Source: Fibrobacter succinogenes (lineage in GTDB: Bacteria; Fibrobacterota; Fibrobacteria; Fibrobacterales; Fibrobacteraceae). Taken from it: DNA of 64,000 bases. Each line of letters opens with the position of its first letter. Position 1 is the first letter of the stretch. This document shows positions 25,407-33,305 of this stretch, one piece after another. Below the pieces are notes generated by a model. The model was not told the DNA's origin, did no database searches, and saw nothing but the letters and a program-made list of their open reading frames with translations. The stretch lies in contig CACVQR010000003.1 of the NCBI GenBank assembly GCA_902756345.1, forward strand, positions 124,001 to 188,000, written 5' to 3'. The translations under genes were made by a program, and so were the position numbers.

Positions 25407-26201
25407 ATGAAATTTCATTTACTCACCAAGATATTCCTTTGCTTGAGCCTTGCGGGTGTTTTTTCGCAGGCGCAGGAAACGGTAGAAAGTGTCCGTCGCC
25501 AGATTAAGGCGGTGGAGGCCGAAACAGCCCGCGAAAAATCGCTCCATGATGCCGAAAAGAAACGTCACGCCGAATTTATCGAGGTCGGACGCAAAAAGGT
25601 TCAGGCGCTCGCGACACAGAACAAGACACTGAAGGCCGAAATCGATTCCCTGAAGGCTGAACTCCAGAATTTGGCAAGTGTACGTCAAAAATCCTTGGGT
25701 ACGATCAAGTACTTCGAGAACCGTAAGGCGAAGTATGCCGAATCCTTGGCTTTGGTGATTGATTCCTTGGTGCCTGTATTTGAATCGGATTTCCCGTACC
25801 GCAACGAAGAAACAATCAAGAGCGTACAAGAAATTGCGGGCCAGCTCCATAAGGGCTTGATTGAAGCGGACGATGGTCTCAATCGCATGCTCGAAGTCTT
25901 TTACGACCGCATTCGCCTGGGGTACACGACCGAAGTGTACAAGGGATTCCTGCAGGTGGATGCCCGCAGTGTTCCGGGAACATTCTTGCGTTACGGTGCA
26001 GTCGCCTCGGTATTCGTGAGCAACGACGGTAACGACGTGCTGTGGCTAACCCGGACGGCCGATGGCGGTTATGCCTGGAATAACGTGTCCGATGACCTTA
26101 CCATGCGTACGGTATTGAAAGATGTGATGAAGGTGGCCGAAGGCAAGACTGCTCCGAGACTTGTCACGATTCCTGTGGTGATTCCGAAGGAGGGCAAGTA
26201 G
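25407..26201 (+). CDS. DUF3450-like periplasmic coiled-coil protein, first gene of a TonB2/TtpC-type operon
   Basis: A 264-residue exported protein: signal peptide (LLTKIFLCLSLAGVFSQAQ), a long coiled coil (about 25-100, TVESVRRQIKAVEAETA ... LKAEIDSLKAELQNLA), then the DUF3450 core with SFL-like YFENRKAKYAESLALVIDSL, FPYRNEETIKSVQEIAG, and a C-terminal region GFLQVDARSVPGTFLRYGA / VFVSNDGNDVLWLTRTADGG. DUF3450 genes commonly precede TtpC-ExbB2-ExbD2-TonB2 gene sets. It probably works with the TtpC-like protein in the periplasm to energise outer-membrane transport. Its stop abuts the next ATG (TAGATG). Confidence 0.82.
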   Translation: MKFHLLTKIFLCLSLAGVFSQAQETVESVRRQIKAVEAETAREKSLHDAEKKRHAEFIEVGRKKVQALATQNKTLKAEIDSLKAELQNLASVRQKSLGTIKYFENRKAKYAESLALVIDSLVPVFESDFPYRNEETIKSVQEIAGQLHKGLIEADDGLNRMLEVFYDRIRLGYTTEVYKGFLQVDARSVPGTFLRYGAVASVFVSNDGNDVLWLTRTADGGYAWNNVSDDLTMRTVLKDVMKVAEGKTAPRLVTIPVVIPKEGK

Positions 26202-27812
26202 ATGAAAATTCAGAATTCAGAATTCGGAATGAGGAATGCGAAAGGTGGAATGGTGCTGTGTCATCCTGAGTCCTTCGGCTCCGCTCAGGATAAACTCCGC
26301 GCGAAGCGCGAAGTCGAAGGATCTAGAACTCGAATTTTACTTCCGTTATTAGTTGCAGCTTTTGCTCTTCTCGCGCCTCTTTCCTTTGCGCAGCAGAACT
26401 CCGATATCGATGCTGTAAAGCAGCGCGCCGCATTGAACAGTGCAAAGGCTGATTTGGAAGAAGCGCGCAAAAAGCGCGATATGGCAGTTGCCGCCCGCTG
26501 GAAGGACCGTGAAACCGCCAACCAGGAACGCGAACTCTTTAACGAAAAGTATAATGAAAGCAAAGAAAAAGTCGATGCCCTGATGTCGGAACGTGCGCGC
26601 CTGTTCGAAGACGTGCGCGTTGCCCGCGAAGACTTGGCCCAGGTCAAGCTGCAGGCCGAAAAAGCCCGCGCCGAATACTTGTCGCTTGCTGCTGGTCCCG
26701 AACGCTTGGAAACGCTTGCAAAGTTCAGCGAACAGGGAATCCCGTTCAAGATTGCTGAACGTGTGGAAGTGCAGAACAAGGTGAAAAAGGAAATGGGCCT
26801 GTACAGGGATGACCCTGTGCGTATTGCCCAATCGATCTTGAATGCTGCAAAGAATGAACTTGATTTTACCCGCGAAATCCAGGTAGAAAAGGCGGAACTC
26901 GTTTTTGGAAATGCCGTCGCTCAGGGAGACCGCATGCGCCTGGGAGGCCTCTTTGCCATGCAGATGGCAAATGCAGTTGATATCAACGGGTATCATCCGG
27001 CAGCATTGATGCTCCCGGTAGCCGGCGAAAAGAAGCGTGTTTATAGCTGGCAAGAAAACCTGACTCCCGATACGAAGAGCGACATAAGCAAGGTCTTTGC
27101 TGCGGCAAATGATTCTGCCTACGTGATGGTGCCGGTAGATGTGCTCCTCAGTACCGAGCTTTCATCTGAAATGGCGAACCATCAGGAAACCACCTGGAAA
27201 GACGACTTGAGAGAATTCTTCAAGAATGGTGGTTTGCTGATGTACCCGCTGACAGTGCTCTTTGCGCTGGGCCTCTTGATTGCCTTGTGGCGATTTATAT
27301 GGCTTTCGGTCAAGGGCTTTGGCCGTCTTTCGGCCCGTCGCGTTGTCAATGCATTGAAGGCAGGCGATATCGAAGGTGCCCGTAAACTTTCCGCAAAGAC
27401 GTACGGCGAAGTCGGTCGTGTGCTCAAGACGGTGCTGACCAAGAATTACAAGGACCGCGAAAGTGCAGAACGCGCCCTCGAAGAACTTTTCTCTGCCGAA
27501 GTTCCCAAGCTGGACTTTGGTCTGAATTGGATTTCCGTGTTTGCGGCTGTCGCCCCGTTGCTTGGTCTTTTGGGTACGGTGATGGGTATGATCGAACTCT
27601 TCGACGTGATTACCATGCACGGTACCTCTGACCCGAAACTTTTGGCGGGCGGTATTTCGATTGCCCTTGTCACGACAGAAACGGGCTTAATTGTCGCCAT
27701 TCCCTTGCAGCTGATTCACACGTTCCTGGTGAACCGTTCCGAAGCCTTGCGCGGTCGTATGGAAAAGGCCGGCCTTGCCGTGTTGAATGCCCTTTGGATT
27801 AAGGAAAAGTAG
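26202..27812 (+). CDS. TtpC-like long ExbB/TolQ-family protein with a repeat-derived N-terminal insertion
   Basis: A 536-residue protein. A strong Shine-Dalgarno (AAGGAGGG) precedes the ATG, but residues 3 to about 44 are encoded by interspersed repeats (family A then B). The signal peptide (RILLPLLVAAFALLAPLSFAQ) follows directly, with no in-frame ATG, GTG or TTG between. Then comes a periplasmic coiled coil (about 70-290) and a MotA/TolQ/ExbB domain with three membrane helices (LTVLFALGLLIALWRFIWL; WISVFAAVAPLLGLLGTVMG; ISIALVTTETGLIVAIPLQL). This is the layout of Vibrio TtpC, which is essential for TonB2 function. Confidence 0.88.
   Translation: MKIQNSEFGMRNAKGGMVLCHPESFGSAQDKLRAKREVEGSRTRILLPLLVAAFALLAPLSFAQQNSDIDAVKQRAALNSAKADLEEARKKRDMAVAARWKDRETANQERELFNEKYNESKEKVDALMSERARLFEDVRVAREDLAQVKLQAEKARAEYLSLAAGPERLETLAKFSEQGIPFKIAERVEVQNKVKKEMGLYRDDPVRIAQSILNAAKNELDFTREIQVEKAELVFGNAVAQGDRMRLGGLFAMQMANAVDINGYHPAALMLPVAGEKKRVYSWQENLTPDTKSDISKVFAAANDSAYVMVPVDVLLSTELSSEMANHQETTWKDDLREFFKNGGLLMYPLTVLFALGLLIALWRFIWLSVKGFGRLSARRVVNALKAGDIEGARKLSAKTYGEVGRVLKTVLTKNYKDRESAERALEELFSAEVPKLDFGLNWISVFAAVAPLLGLLGTVMGMIELFDVITMHGTSDPKLLAGGISIALVTTETGLIVAIPLQLIHTFLVNRSEALRGRMEKAGLAVLNALWIKEK
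26206..26324. repeat. Interspersed repeats (families A and B) inside the TtpC-like coding sequence
   Basis: 26206-26228 carries CAGAATTCAGAATTCGGAAT (family A). 26259-26324 starts TGTCATCCTGAG and ends GTCGAAGGATCT (family B), with inner pairings ATCCTGAG / CTCAGGAT and the hairpin CGCGC-GAA-GCGCG at 26298-26310. Related family B copies are at 34789-34878 and 63941-63976. The total insertion keeps the reading frame. Confidence 0.8.
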
Positions 27813-28474
27813 TGCCGCCGGTAGACCAAAATTCCGTACTTGAAGCAGCGATGTCCATCCTCTTTAGAGGTGGCTGGGTGCTTGCCCCGATCTTTGTGTT
27901 GGGGTGGTTCGGCTGGTTTTTGATGCTCGAACGATACGCCTATTACTTTATGCTGAGGGGCGGTTCCGTAAACAGTGTTGATGGCGGATTTTGGAAGAAT
28001 CTTGAAAAGAGGGGTGAAGACTTTGCGTTTGAAAAACTTTCGCGCCATCGTTTTGGATACTTCTATGCGCTAGCCCGCGATGTCCGCAATTACCGTGACC
28101 AGGGGCCTGTCGCCGTGCGCAACGCCATGGAAGAAACGCGCCACCGTATATCGCTGAACTTGTCCCGTTCGCTCAAGACGATTTCGACTTGTGCAGCCCT
28201 TTCTCCGATGCTTGGCCTGCTGGGTACGGTTTCGGGCATGGTGCATACGTTTGAAAACATCAAGCTGTTCGGTTTCGGAAACCCGGTGCTTATTGCCGAC
28301 GGCATTTCTGAAGCGCTTTTGACGACCCAGGCGGGGCTCTTGATGTCGTTCCCACTGATGCTTGCCTATAATTTTTTGGCGGGCCGTGTCGAAAAAATCG
28401 AGGAACTGGCCTGGAGCGAAGCGCTCAAGTACGAAAGCTACGTTTTTAAAGAAGGAAAGTTTGAGGTCAAATAA
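27812..28474 (+). CDS. exbB: ExbB/TolQ/MotA-family proton channel protein
   Basis: A 220-residue ExbB. GTG start overlapping the TAG stop of the preceding gene, with AAGGAA upstream. Three membrane helices: GWVLAPIFVLGWFGWFLMLE, a cytoplasmic loop, TCAALSPMLGLLGTVSGMVH and ISEALLTTQAGLLMSFPLML. The last two carry the conserved Gly/Thr pattern of the ExbB pore. With ExbD it forms the proton-driven motor that energises TonB. Second MotA/TolQ-family protein in the operon, as in TonB2 systems. Confidence 0.93.
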   Translation: MPPVDQNSVLEAAMSILFRGGWVLAPIFVLGWFGWFLMLERYAYYFMLRGGSVNSVDGGFWKNLEKRGEDFAFEKLSRHRFGYFYALARDVRNYRDQGPVAVRNAMEETRHRISLNLSRSLKTISTCAALSPMLGLLGTVSGMVHTFENIKLFGFGNPVLIADGISEALLTTQAGLLMSFPLMLAYNFLAGRVEKIEELAWSEALKYESYVFKEGKFEVK

Positions 28475-28878
28475 TGAGTTTTATTCGTAAAAGAGTTCAT
28501 GATACAGGAAAGATTGACGTGTCGCCGATGCTCGACTGCGTCTTTATCCTGCTTATCTTCTTTATTGTGACGTCGACTTTCACGCGTGAAACGGGTGTGG
28601 ACGTTACCAAGCCCAAGGCAAGTTCTGCAAAGGACTTGGCCAAGGAAAGCATTTTGATTGGTGTGACGCGCCAGGGTACGATTCACATTAACGAAACGCA
28701 GGTGAATCTGTCGACGCTTAACACGGTGCTCCGCCAGATGATGGCCGAAGCCCCTGACCGCCCTGTAATCATCGTGAGTGACCGCGACGCCCCTAACGGC
28801 GTGGTGGTGGATATTCTCGATGAATGCAACCTCGCCAAAGTCCGCAAAGTTTCTATCTCGGCGAATAAGGAGGAGTAA
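28474..28878 (+). CDS. exbD: ExbD/TolR-family protein
   Basis: A 134-residue ExbD. The single membrane helix carries the essential proton-path Asp in IDVSPMLDCVFILLIFFIVT (Asp near residue 19), followed by the periplasmic domain (VTRQGTIHINETQVNLSTL; RPVIIVSDRDAPNGVVVDIL). TAATG overlap with exbB. The carboxylate and helix pattern match functional ExbD. A 166-base repeat-filled gap separates it from tonB. Confidence 0.94.
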   Translation: MSFIRKRVHDTGKIDVSPMLDCVFILLIFFIVTSTFTRETGVDVTKPKASSAKDLAKESILIGVTRQGTIHINETQVNLSTLNTVLRQMMAEAPDRPVIIVSDRDAPNGVVVDILDECNLAKVRKVSISANKEE

Positions 28879-29040
28879 GAGGAACTCAGCACGCTCGTTT
28901 CACTCGCTTTGAGCGATGAGATCGCCTTGCAAGCAAGGCTCTGGGCTAAAGATGGCGCCAAGGGCGCGATACTGAAACTCAAAGGACCGTAGGTCCGTGC
29001 TCATACCTCAAAGGGCGAAGCCCGACCCCATACCTCGTAG
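28879..29040. repeat. Compound hairpin element (family F) between exbD and tonB
   Basis: Four perfect small hairpins in a row: GCCTTGC-AA-GCAAGGC (28924-28939), GCGCC-AAG-GGCGC (28955-28967), GGACC-GTA-GGTCC (28984-28996) and GGGC-GAA-GCCC (29013-29023). The last two share the flank CTCAAAG...CATACCTC, and the first shares its block with 2091-2125. The element runs to about 5 bases before the tonB ATG, leaving no room for a Shine-Dalgarno. Confidence 0.82.
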
Positions 29041-29044
29041 TCTT

Positions 29045-29686
29045 ATGATTGATTTCCTCGCAAAATATTTCCGATTCCCGGTGGCTTTCGTGCTCTCCTT
29101 TGTGTTGAGCGCAGTATTTTTCCTTGCGATTCCGGTAATCAACGCCTTGATGTCGGATAAAGGAGTCAAGGGTGAAAAGGAACTTGAAGCGGTCACCGAA
29201 GTTGAAGTCCTGGTGAGCGAAAAGAAGCCCGAAGTCAAGCAGAAGGTGATTCGTACGATTGTGAATCCGAACCCGTTCAAGATTACCTCGAACATGGGAG
29301 TGTCCCGTAGCCAGAATTTCCAGATGGACTTGTCGCTTGCCCGCGGTGCCGCTGGCGATGGCGTGGCTGTGGGGACGGGCTCCATGGAAAACGTGGTGTA
29401 CGAGGCTGGCGAAGTGGACGAACAGGCTCAAGTTTTGCGTGAAATCCAGCCCAAGTTCCCCGAAAAGGCAAAACGCATGGGCGTTTCGGGTTACGTGAAA
29501 GTATTAATTGTGATCGATGTGTATGGCGACGTGGCGCAGGCCCAGGTGTTAACGCAGGACCCGCCCGGCTATGGATTTGATAACGAAGCCTTGAAGGCTG
29601 TAAGACAGTGGAAGTTTAGCCCGGCGCAGTTGGGCGGATTCCCCGTGGCACAAAAGGCCACAAAGGAGTTCCGCTTTGTCAATTGA
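29045..29686 (+). CDS. tonB: TonB-family energy transducer (TonB2 type)
   Basis: A 213-residue TonB. The ATG at 29045 is chosen because the upstream in-frame codons from 28997 lie in the repeat. One N-terminal helix (FPVAFVLSFVLSAVFFLAIP), a short periplasmic linker without the Pro-Glu/Pro-Lys stretch of classical TonB, and a C-terminal domain (EIQPKFPEKAKRMGVSGYVK, VLTQDPPGYGFDNEALKAVR, WKFSPAQLGGFPVAQK). The length and compact linker fit TonB2 proteins. It transmits force from ExbB/ExbD to outer-membrane receptors, none of which is in the window. Confidence 0.9.
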   Translation: MIDFLAKYFRFPVAFVLSFVLSAVFFLAIPVINALMSDKGVKGEKELEAVTEVEVLVSEKKPEVKQKVIRTIVNPNPFKITSNMGVSRSQNFQMDLSLARGAAGDGVAVGTGSMENVVYEAGEVDEQAQVLREIQPKFPEKAKRMGVSGYVKVLIVIDVYGDVAQAQVLTQDPPGYGFDNEALKAVRQWKFSPAQLGGFPVAQKATKEFRFVN

Positions 29687-29720
29687 TTTTAATTACAAAT
29701 TGTTTTTCTTTTTTAAAAAG

Positions 29721-30821
29721 ATGACAAAGGTTTTATGCGGGCGGGGCCCCAGCTCGGAGTTGCGAAGGCCGCACGGGCCCCTCCCTGCACCCTCCCCATC
29801 CTTGGCCGACGCTAATTCTGACAAAAAAAGTTATCTGCGGACAAAAAAATCTTTTTTTGTTAGTGTATTATTGTTTGCTGTTTCTGTTGAAAGTGCTTTT
29901 GCCGCAGAAGACTATTTCTTCAAGGCGAACGAGCTTTACGACCAGGGAAAGTTCAAGGAAGCGGTTCCGCTGTACCGTGCGGCCATTGACGAAGGTCGAT
30001 ACGAGCCTTTTGCCTGGTTCAACTTGGGCAATGCCATGGTGCAACTGGACCGTAAGCAGGTGGCGATGGTGGCTTACAAACGCACCGTAGAACTTTTGCC
30101 GACTTTTGAAAAGGCCTGGATGCTCCTCGGTGACCTTTACTATCTGGGTGGCGATGTGGGTGAGGCCATTGCGGCATACAACCGCGCCATTGAACTCGGC
30201 GTAGAATCGGACCATGTGCATTTTGCGCTGGCCGAATGCTACTTGAAGGGTCGCGACTGGACGCTTGCCCAGAAGAATTTTGAACGCGCCTTGCAGCTGA
30301 ACCCCGACCGTATGGACGCGTGGTACGGTTTGGCCGAAGTATACGAAAAATTGGGCGATTACGAATACGCTATCAAGACGCTTCAGAATGCGCTTCAGAT
30401 GACGGCTACCGCGGGTGCCGATGTGCACTTTACCATGGCCTATTATTACCGCAGCATGGATTCTACGAGACAATCTTTGAACGAAATGGAAAACGGAATC
30501 CTGATGGATCCGGAAAACGTTTCGGCCCGCCGCTATTTGGCGCAGATGTATGTGCAGAATAATTCTCCGTGGATGGCTATTTTCACGCTGGAAGAAGGCT
30601 TGCGTCACAATAAGGGTAAGGCGGACTTGAACCTTGATTTAGGACAAATTTACTTTACTCAGAAACGCTACGACGAAGCGTTTGATTGCTACATGAAGGC
30701 TTGGCTTGCGGGCAATTCTCAGGGGCGTATTGGTGCCGAAAACGTAGGCCACGTATTCTCGAATGCAGGCGATACCGAAAAAGCGGAGAGCCTGTACAAG
30801 CGCATTCGCGAGAAAAAATAG
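29721..30821 (+). CDS. TPR periplasmic protein of the TonB operon with a GC-rich N-terminal insertion
   Basis: A 366-residue protein. The ATG at 29721 is the most likely start; residues 4 to about 32 are encoded by a GC-rich block (29738-29812) unlike its surroundings. A signal peptide follows (KKSFFVSVLLFAVSVESAFA), with no usable start codon between block and signal. Then at least eight TPR units (DYFFKANELYDQGKFKEAVP, AWFNLGNAMVQLDRKQVAMV, DAWYGLAEVYEKLGDYEYAI, ADLNLDLGQIYFTQKRYDEA). TPR proteins are regular partners of TonB2 clusters and may organise the complex. Confidence 0.85.
   Translation: MTKVLCGRGPSSELRRPHGPLPAPSPSLADANSDKKSYLRTKKSFFVSVLLFAVSVESAFAAEDYFFKANELYDQGKFKEAVPLYRAAIDEGRYEPFAWFNLGNAMVQLDRKQVAMVAYKRTVELLPTFEKAWMLLGDLYYLGGDVGEAIAAYNRAIELGVESDHVHFALAECYLKGRDWTLAQKNFERALQLNPDRMDAWYGLAEVYEKLGDYEYAIKTLQNALQMTATAGADVHFTMAYYYRSMDSTRQSLNEMENGILMDPENVSARRYLAQMYVQNNSPWMAIFTLEEGLRHNKGKADLNLDLGQIYFTQKRYDEAFDCYMKAWLAGNSQGRIGAENVGHVFSNAGDTEKAESLYKRIREKK
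29738..29812. repeat. GC-rich putative inserted element in the TPR gene
   Basis: A 75-base block far richer in G and C than the AT-rich bases on either side. GGGGCCCC near its start and GGGCCCC in its middle can pair as a hairpin. The tail is C-rich (CTCCCTGCACCCTCCCC). No second copy is in this window, so its status as a repeat is inferred from composition and from the parallel insertion in the TtpC-like gene. Confidence 0.5.
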
Positions 30822-30832
30822 TGGTGTAGCGC

Positions 30833-32146
30833 TTGCTTCTACTTATTGTCATATATGCAGCATTTATCGGATTGGGGCTCCCTGATACGGTGCTTGGGGC
30901 GGCATGGCCCTTGATGCAGCGTGACTTGATGGCGCCTCTTTCGGCGGCGGGGCTTTTGTCGATTATCGTAAGTGTGGGAACGATTGTTTCTAGCCTGTGG
31001 ACGCCGGCACTTTTGCGTTTGATGGGGACGGGCAAGCTTGTCTTTATAAGCATTGCGCTTACAGCGGCGGCTTCGTTTGGTTACGGCATTTCGAATTCTT
31101 TTGCGATGATGTGCCTGTTTGCGATTCCCATGGGAATCGGGGCGGGCGCAATCGATGTCGCGATGAACAATTTTGCGGCGATTTACTTGGAATCGAAACA
31201 CACGAGTTGGCTGCATGCCAGCTGGGGCGTGGGCGCATGCCTTGGTCCTGCCTTGTTTTCGATTTCGGTGGTGACGGGTGTCGGCTGGCGTGGCGCTTAC
31301 GATATGGTCGCCTTGTTGCTTGCGCTGATAGCCGTGATGATGCTTATAACGCTCCCGATTTGGAAGAAGACGGAGAAACGCGACGCCTCGCAACAGGAGT
31401 CTGCGGTAAAAGATATTTCGCTGCGGGCGGCCCTCAAGGTGCCCGGAATGAAGCTTTCTTTTTGGGTGTTTTTCTTTTATTCGTCGCTTGAAATTTCTAC
31501 GAGCCTTTGGTGCGGTACTTACCTGGTGGCCCGCGGCTTCGAGCCTGAAATCGGGGCGATTGCGGTCTCGCTCATGTTTGCATCGGTCATGATTGGCCGC
31601 ATTCTGAGCGGATTTTTTGCAATCAAGTTTACGGATATGCGCTTGGTGCATGCGGGTATTGCCATCGTGGTGCTTGGTTGCCTGGTGTTGGTGCTGCCTT
31701 TGCCGCTCTGGTTTACTCCGGTGTGTATTTGCCTGCTTGGGCTCGGTTGCGCTCCTGTATATCCGTCGCTGATTCACGCGACTCCAGCACGATTTGGCGA
31801 AGAACTTTCGGGCCGTGCCATCAGTATTCAAATGGCTGGTTCTTATGTGGGCTCCATTCTGATGCCGCCTGCGTTTGGTCTTGTAGCGAGCAAGACATCT
31901 GTGATTGTGTGGCCGGTGGCGCTTGCGGTGTTTGTGGGCTGCCTTTTGCTATGCGTGTGCATGCTCGATTATGTGACGCGGAAAAAGTTACATAATGCTT
32001 TTGCGACCGAGCGAATCAAGGACATATTGCACCAAGTAGAAGCGATGGCAGAACAGCGCCGAAGACTCCGTAAGGAACGCCGCCGCGAACGCCGTAAAAA
32101 CAAACTGAAACAAGCGCGAATCAAGCGGAAGCTGGACAGGCAATAA
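30833..32146 (+). CDS. Major facilitator superfamily transporter with a basic C-terminal tail
   Basis: A 437-residue MFS permease with about 12 membrane helices (LLLIVIYAAFIGLGLPDTVL, SAAGLLSIIVSVGTIVSSLW, FAMMCLFAIPMGIGAGAIDV). The DTVLGAAWP start and GIGAGAIDVAMN motif resemble FucP/BlaI-type sugar or YfkF-like MFS proteins; substrate unknown. The TTG at 30833 is the only start available, since an in-frame stop lies 6 bases upstream. The last ~40 residues are strongly basic (RRRLRKERRRERRKNKLKQA), unusual for an MFS protein. Starts 11 bases after the TPR gene. Confidence 0.83.
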   Translation: MLLLIVIYAAFIGLGLPDTVLGAAWPLMQRDLMAPLSAAGLLSIIVSVGTIVSSLWTPALLRLMGTGKLVFISIALTAAASFGYGISNSFAMMCLFAIPMGIGAGAIDVAMNNFAAIYLESKHTSWLHASWGVGACLGPALFSISVVTGVGWRGAYDMVALLLALIAVMMLITLPIWKKTEKRDASQQESAVKDISLRAALKVPGMKLSFWVFFFYSSLEISTSLWCGTYLVARGFEPEIGAIAVSLMFASVMIGRILSGFFAIKFTDMRLVHAGIAIVVLGCLVLVLPLPLWFTPVCICLLGLGCAPVYPSLIHATPARFGEELSGRAISIQMAGSYVGSILMPPAFGLVASKTSVIVWPVALAVFVGCLLLCVCMLDYVTRKKLHNAFATERIKDILHQVEAMAEQRRRLRKERRRERRKNKLKQARIKRKLDRQ

Positions 32147-32167
32147 GTAGGGACCGAGTCTTTTTTC

Positions 32168-32175
32168 TACATTTG
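32168..32175 (+). promoter_or_regulatory. TAnnTTTG promoter-like element
   Basis: TACATTTG lies 5 bases before the ATG at 32181, which has no Shine-Dalgarno. If it works like the Bacteroidota -7 element, the transcript would be leaderless or nearly so. Confidence 0.4.
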
Positions 32176-32180
32176 TAAAT

Positions 32181-33299
32181 ATGGCAAAGAAGAAAAAAGT
32201 ATGGAAATCTCCGGCCATGGCGCAGGCCATGCGCAGCAAAGAAGACAAACTCCGTGATACGCTTACTCAGATTGTAAGCGGACAGAGCAGACTTTTAAAT
32301 CGCCCCGAAGACTTGTACGAGGCGATTGCAAACGGCATTGACGATATCGAAAACTTCAAGGATCCCAAAGACCAGCTGGAACTTTTGGCCTGGACGTTGC
32401 GAGCCGATTTTATTTCGTTCAAGGCCGACACCGACGAAGAAAAGGAATACTGGGACAACCTCTTTTACGATGCCGGAACGTTCTTTGTGGAACTGGCAAC
32501 GCAGTACAGCGACAAGGATTACGTTGCGGACTTGATTCATGACCTTGCCATGCGCCATGTGGGTGGTGAAGGCCGCTCGGTGGTGTTCCTGAGTGTCGAA
32601 GAAATTTTGCCCAAGGAACGCGCGCAGGCCTTGCTCGAAGAATTGATCAACAAGGTCACCGAAGTCGACCAGGGCAACCGCGAAGATATTCTGGATGCCA
32701 TTTGCGATATGGCTGATTCTATCAAGGATGCCGCGAACTTTGCGAAGGCGGCCCTCCTCAAGGACCCGGACAAGAGCAATGCAACGCTTATTGATATTGC
32801 TAATGCCCAGTTTATGGCAGGGAATATTGAACTTGCTAAGCAGTGGCTCGGCGATGTCCGTAACCCCGGCTCCGAAGACGAAGAAGCGTACCTGGATTTG
32901 CAGGCCGCTATTGCCGACAAGGAAGGTCGCAAGTCCGATTGCATCAAGATTGCCCGCACTTTGTACGAAACCTTCCCGAAGGTGATGAACCTCGGGCGTT
33001 TGGCCGCATTCTTGCCCGAAGCGGAAGCCGACCGTGTGCTCAAGGAACATGAACAGTTCCGTAACGGTAATACGGCGAATCTCGAATTTATGCAGTTGCT
33101 CGCTGGCATGAAGCGTTACGAGCAGCTTTCGGGCTACGTGGACCGCTACGAAAAGGATTTGACGACGCTCGATGCCGAAGAACTGACTGAACTTGCCGAT
33201 GCAATTGAAAAGGACGGCCAGAAGGCTCTTGCCGACCACATTCGCGACTGGATTGTGGAAGAACCCGAAGATGCCCAAGCCTTTGATGACAAGGATTAA
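32181..33299 (+). CDS. Hypothetical cytosolic helical-repeat protein
   Basis: A 372-residue protein, unrecognised. A basic N-terminus (AKKKKVWKSPAMAQAMRSK) is followed by an all-helical, acidic body with degenerate TPR/HEAT-like units (DFISFKADTDEEKEYWDNLF, DILDAICDMADSIKDAANFA, AYLDLQAAIADKEGRKSDCI). No signal peptide or membrane segment. It stands 6 bases before the cobA-hemD gene and is probably cotranscribed, but no tetrapyrrole function can be inferred from its sequence. Confidence 0.8.
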   Translation: MAKKKKVWKSPAMAQAMRSKEDKLRDTLTQIVSGQSRLLNRPEDLYEAIANGIDDIENFKDPKDQLELLAWTLRADFISFKADTDEEKEYWDNLFYDAGTFFVELATQYSDKDYVADLIHDLAMRHVGGEGRSVVFLSVEEILPKERAQALLEELINKVTEVDQGNREDILDAICDMADSIKDAANFAKAALLKDPDKSNATLIDIANAQFMAGNIELAKQWLGDVRNPGSEDEEAYLDLQAAIADKEGRKSDCIKIARTLYETFPKVMNLGRLAAFLPEAEADRVLKEHEQFRNGNTANLEFMQLLAGMKRYEQLSGYVDRYEKDLTTLDAEELTELADAIEKDGQKALADHIRDWIVEEPEDAQAFDDKD

Positions 33300-33305
33300 T
33301 TTTTG

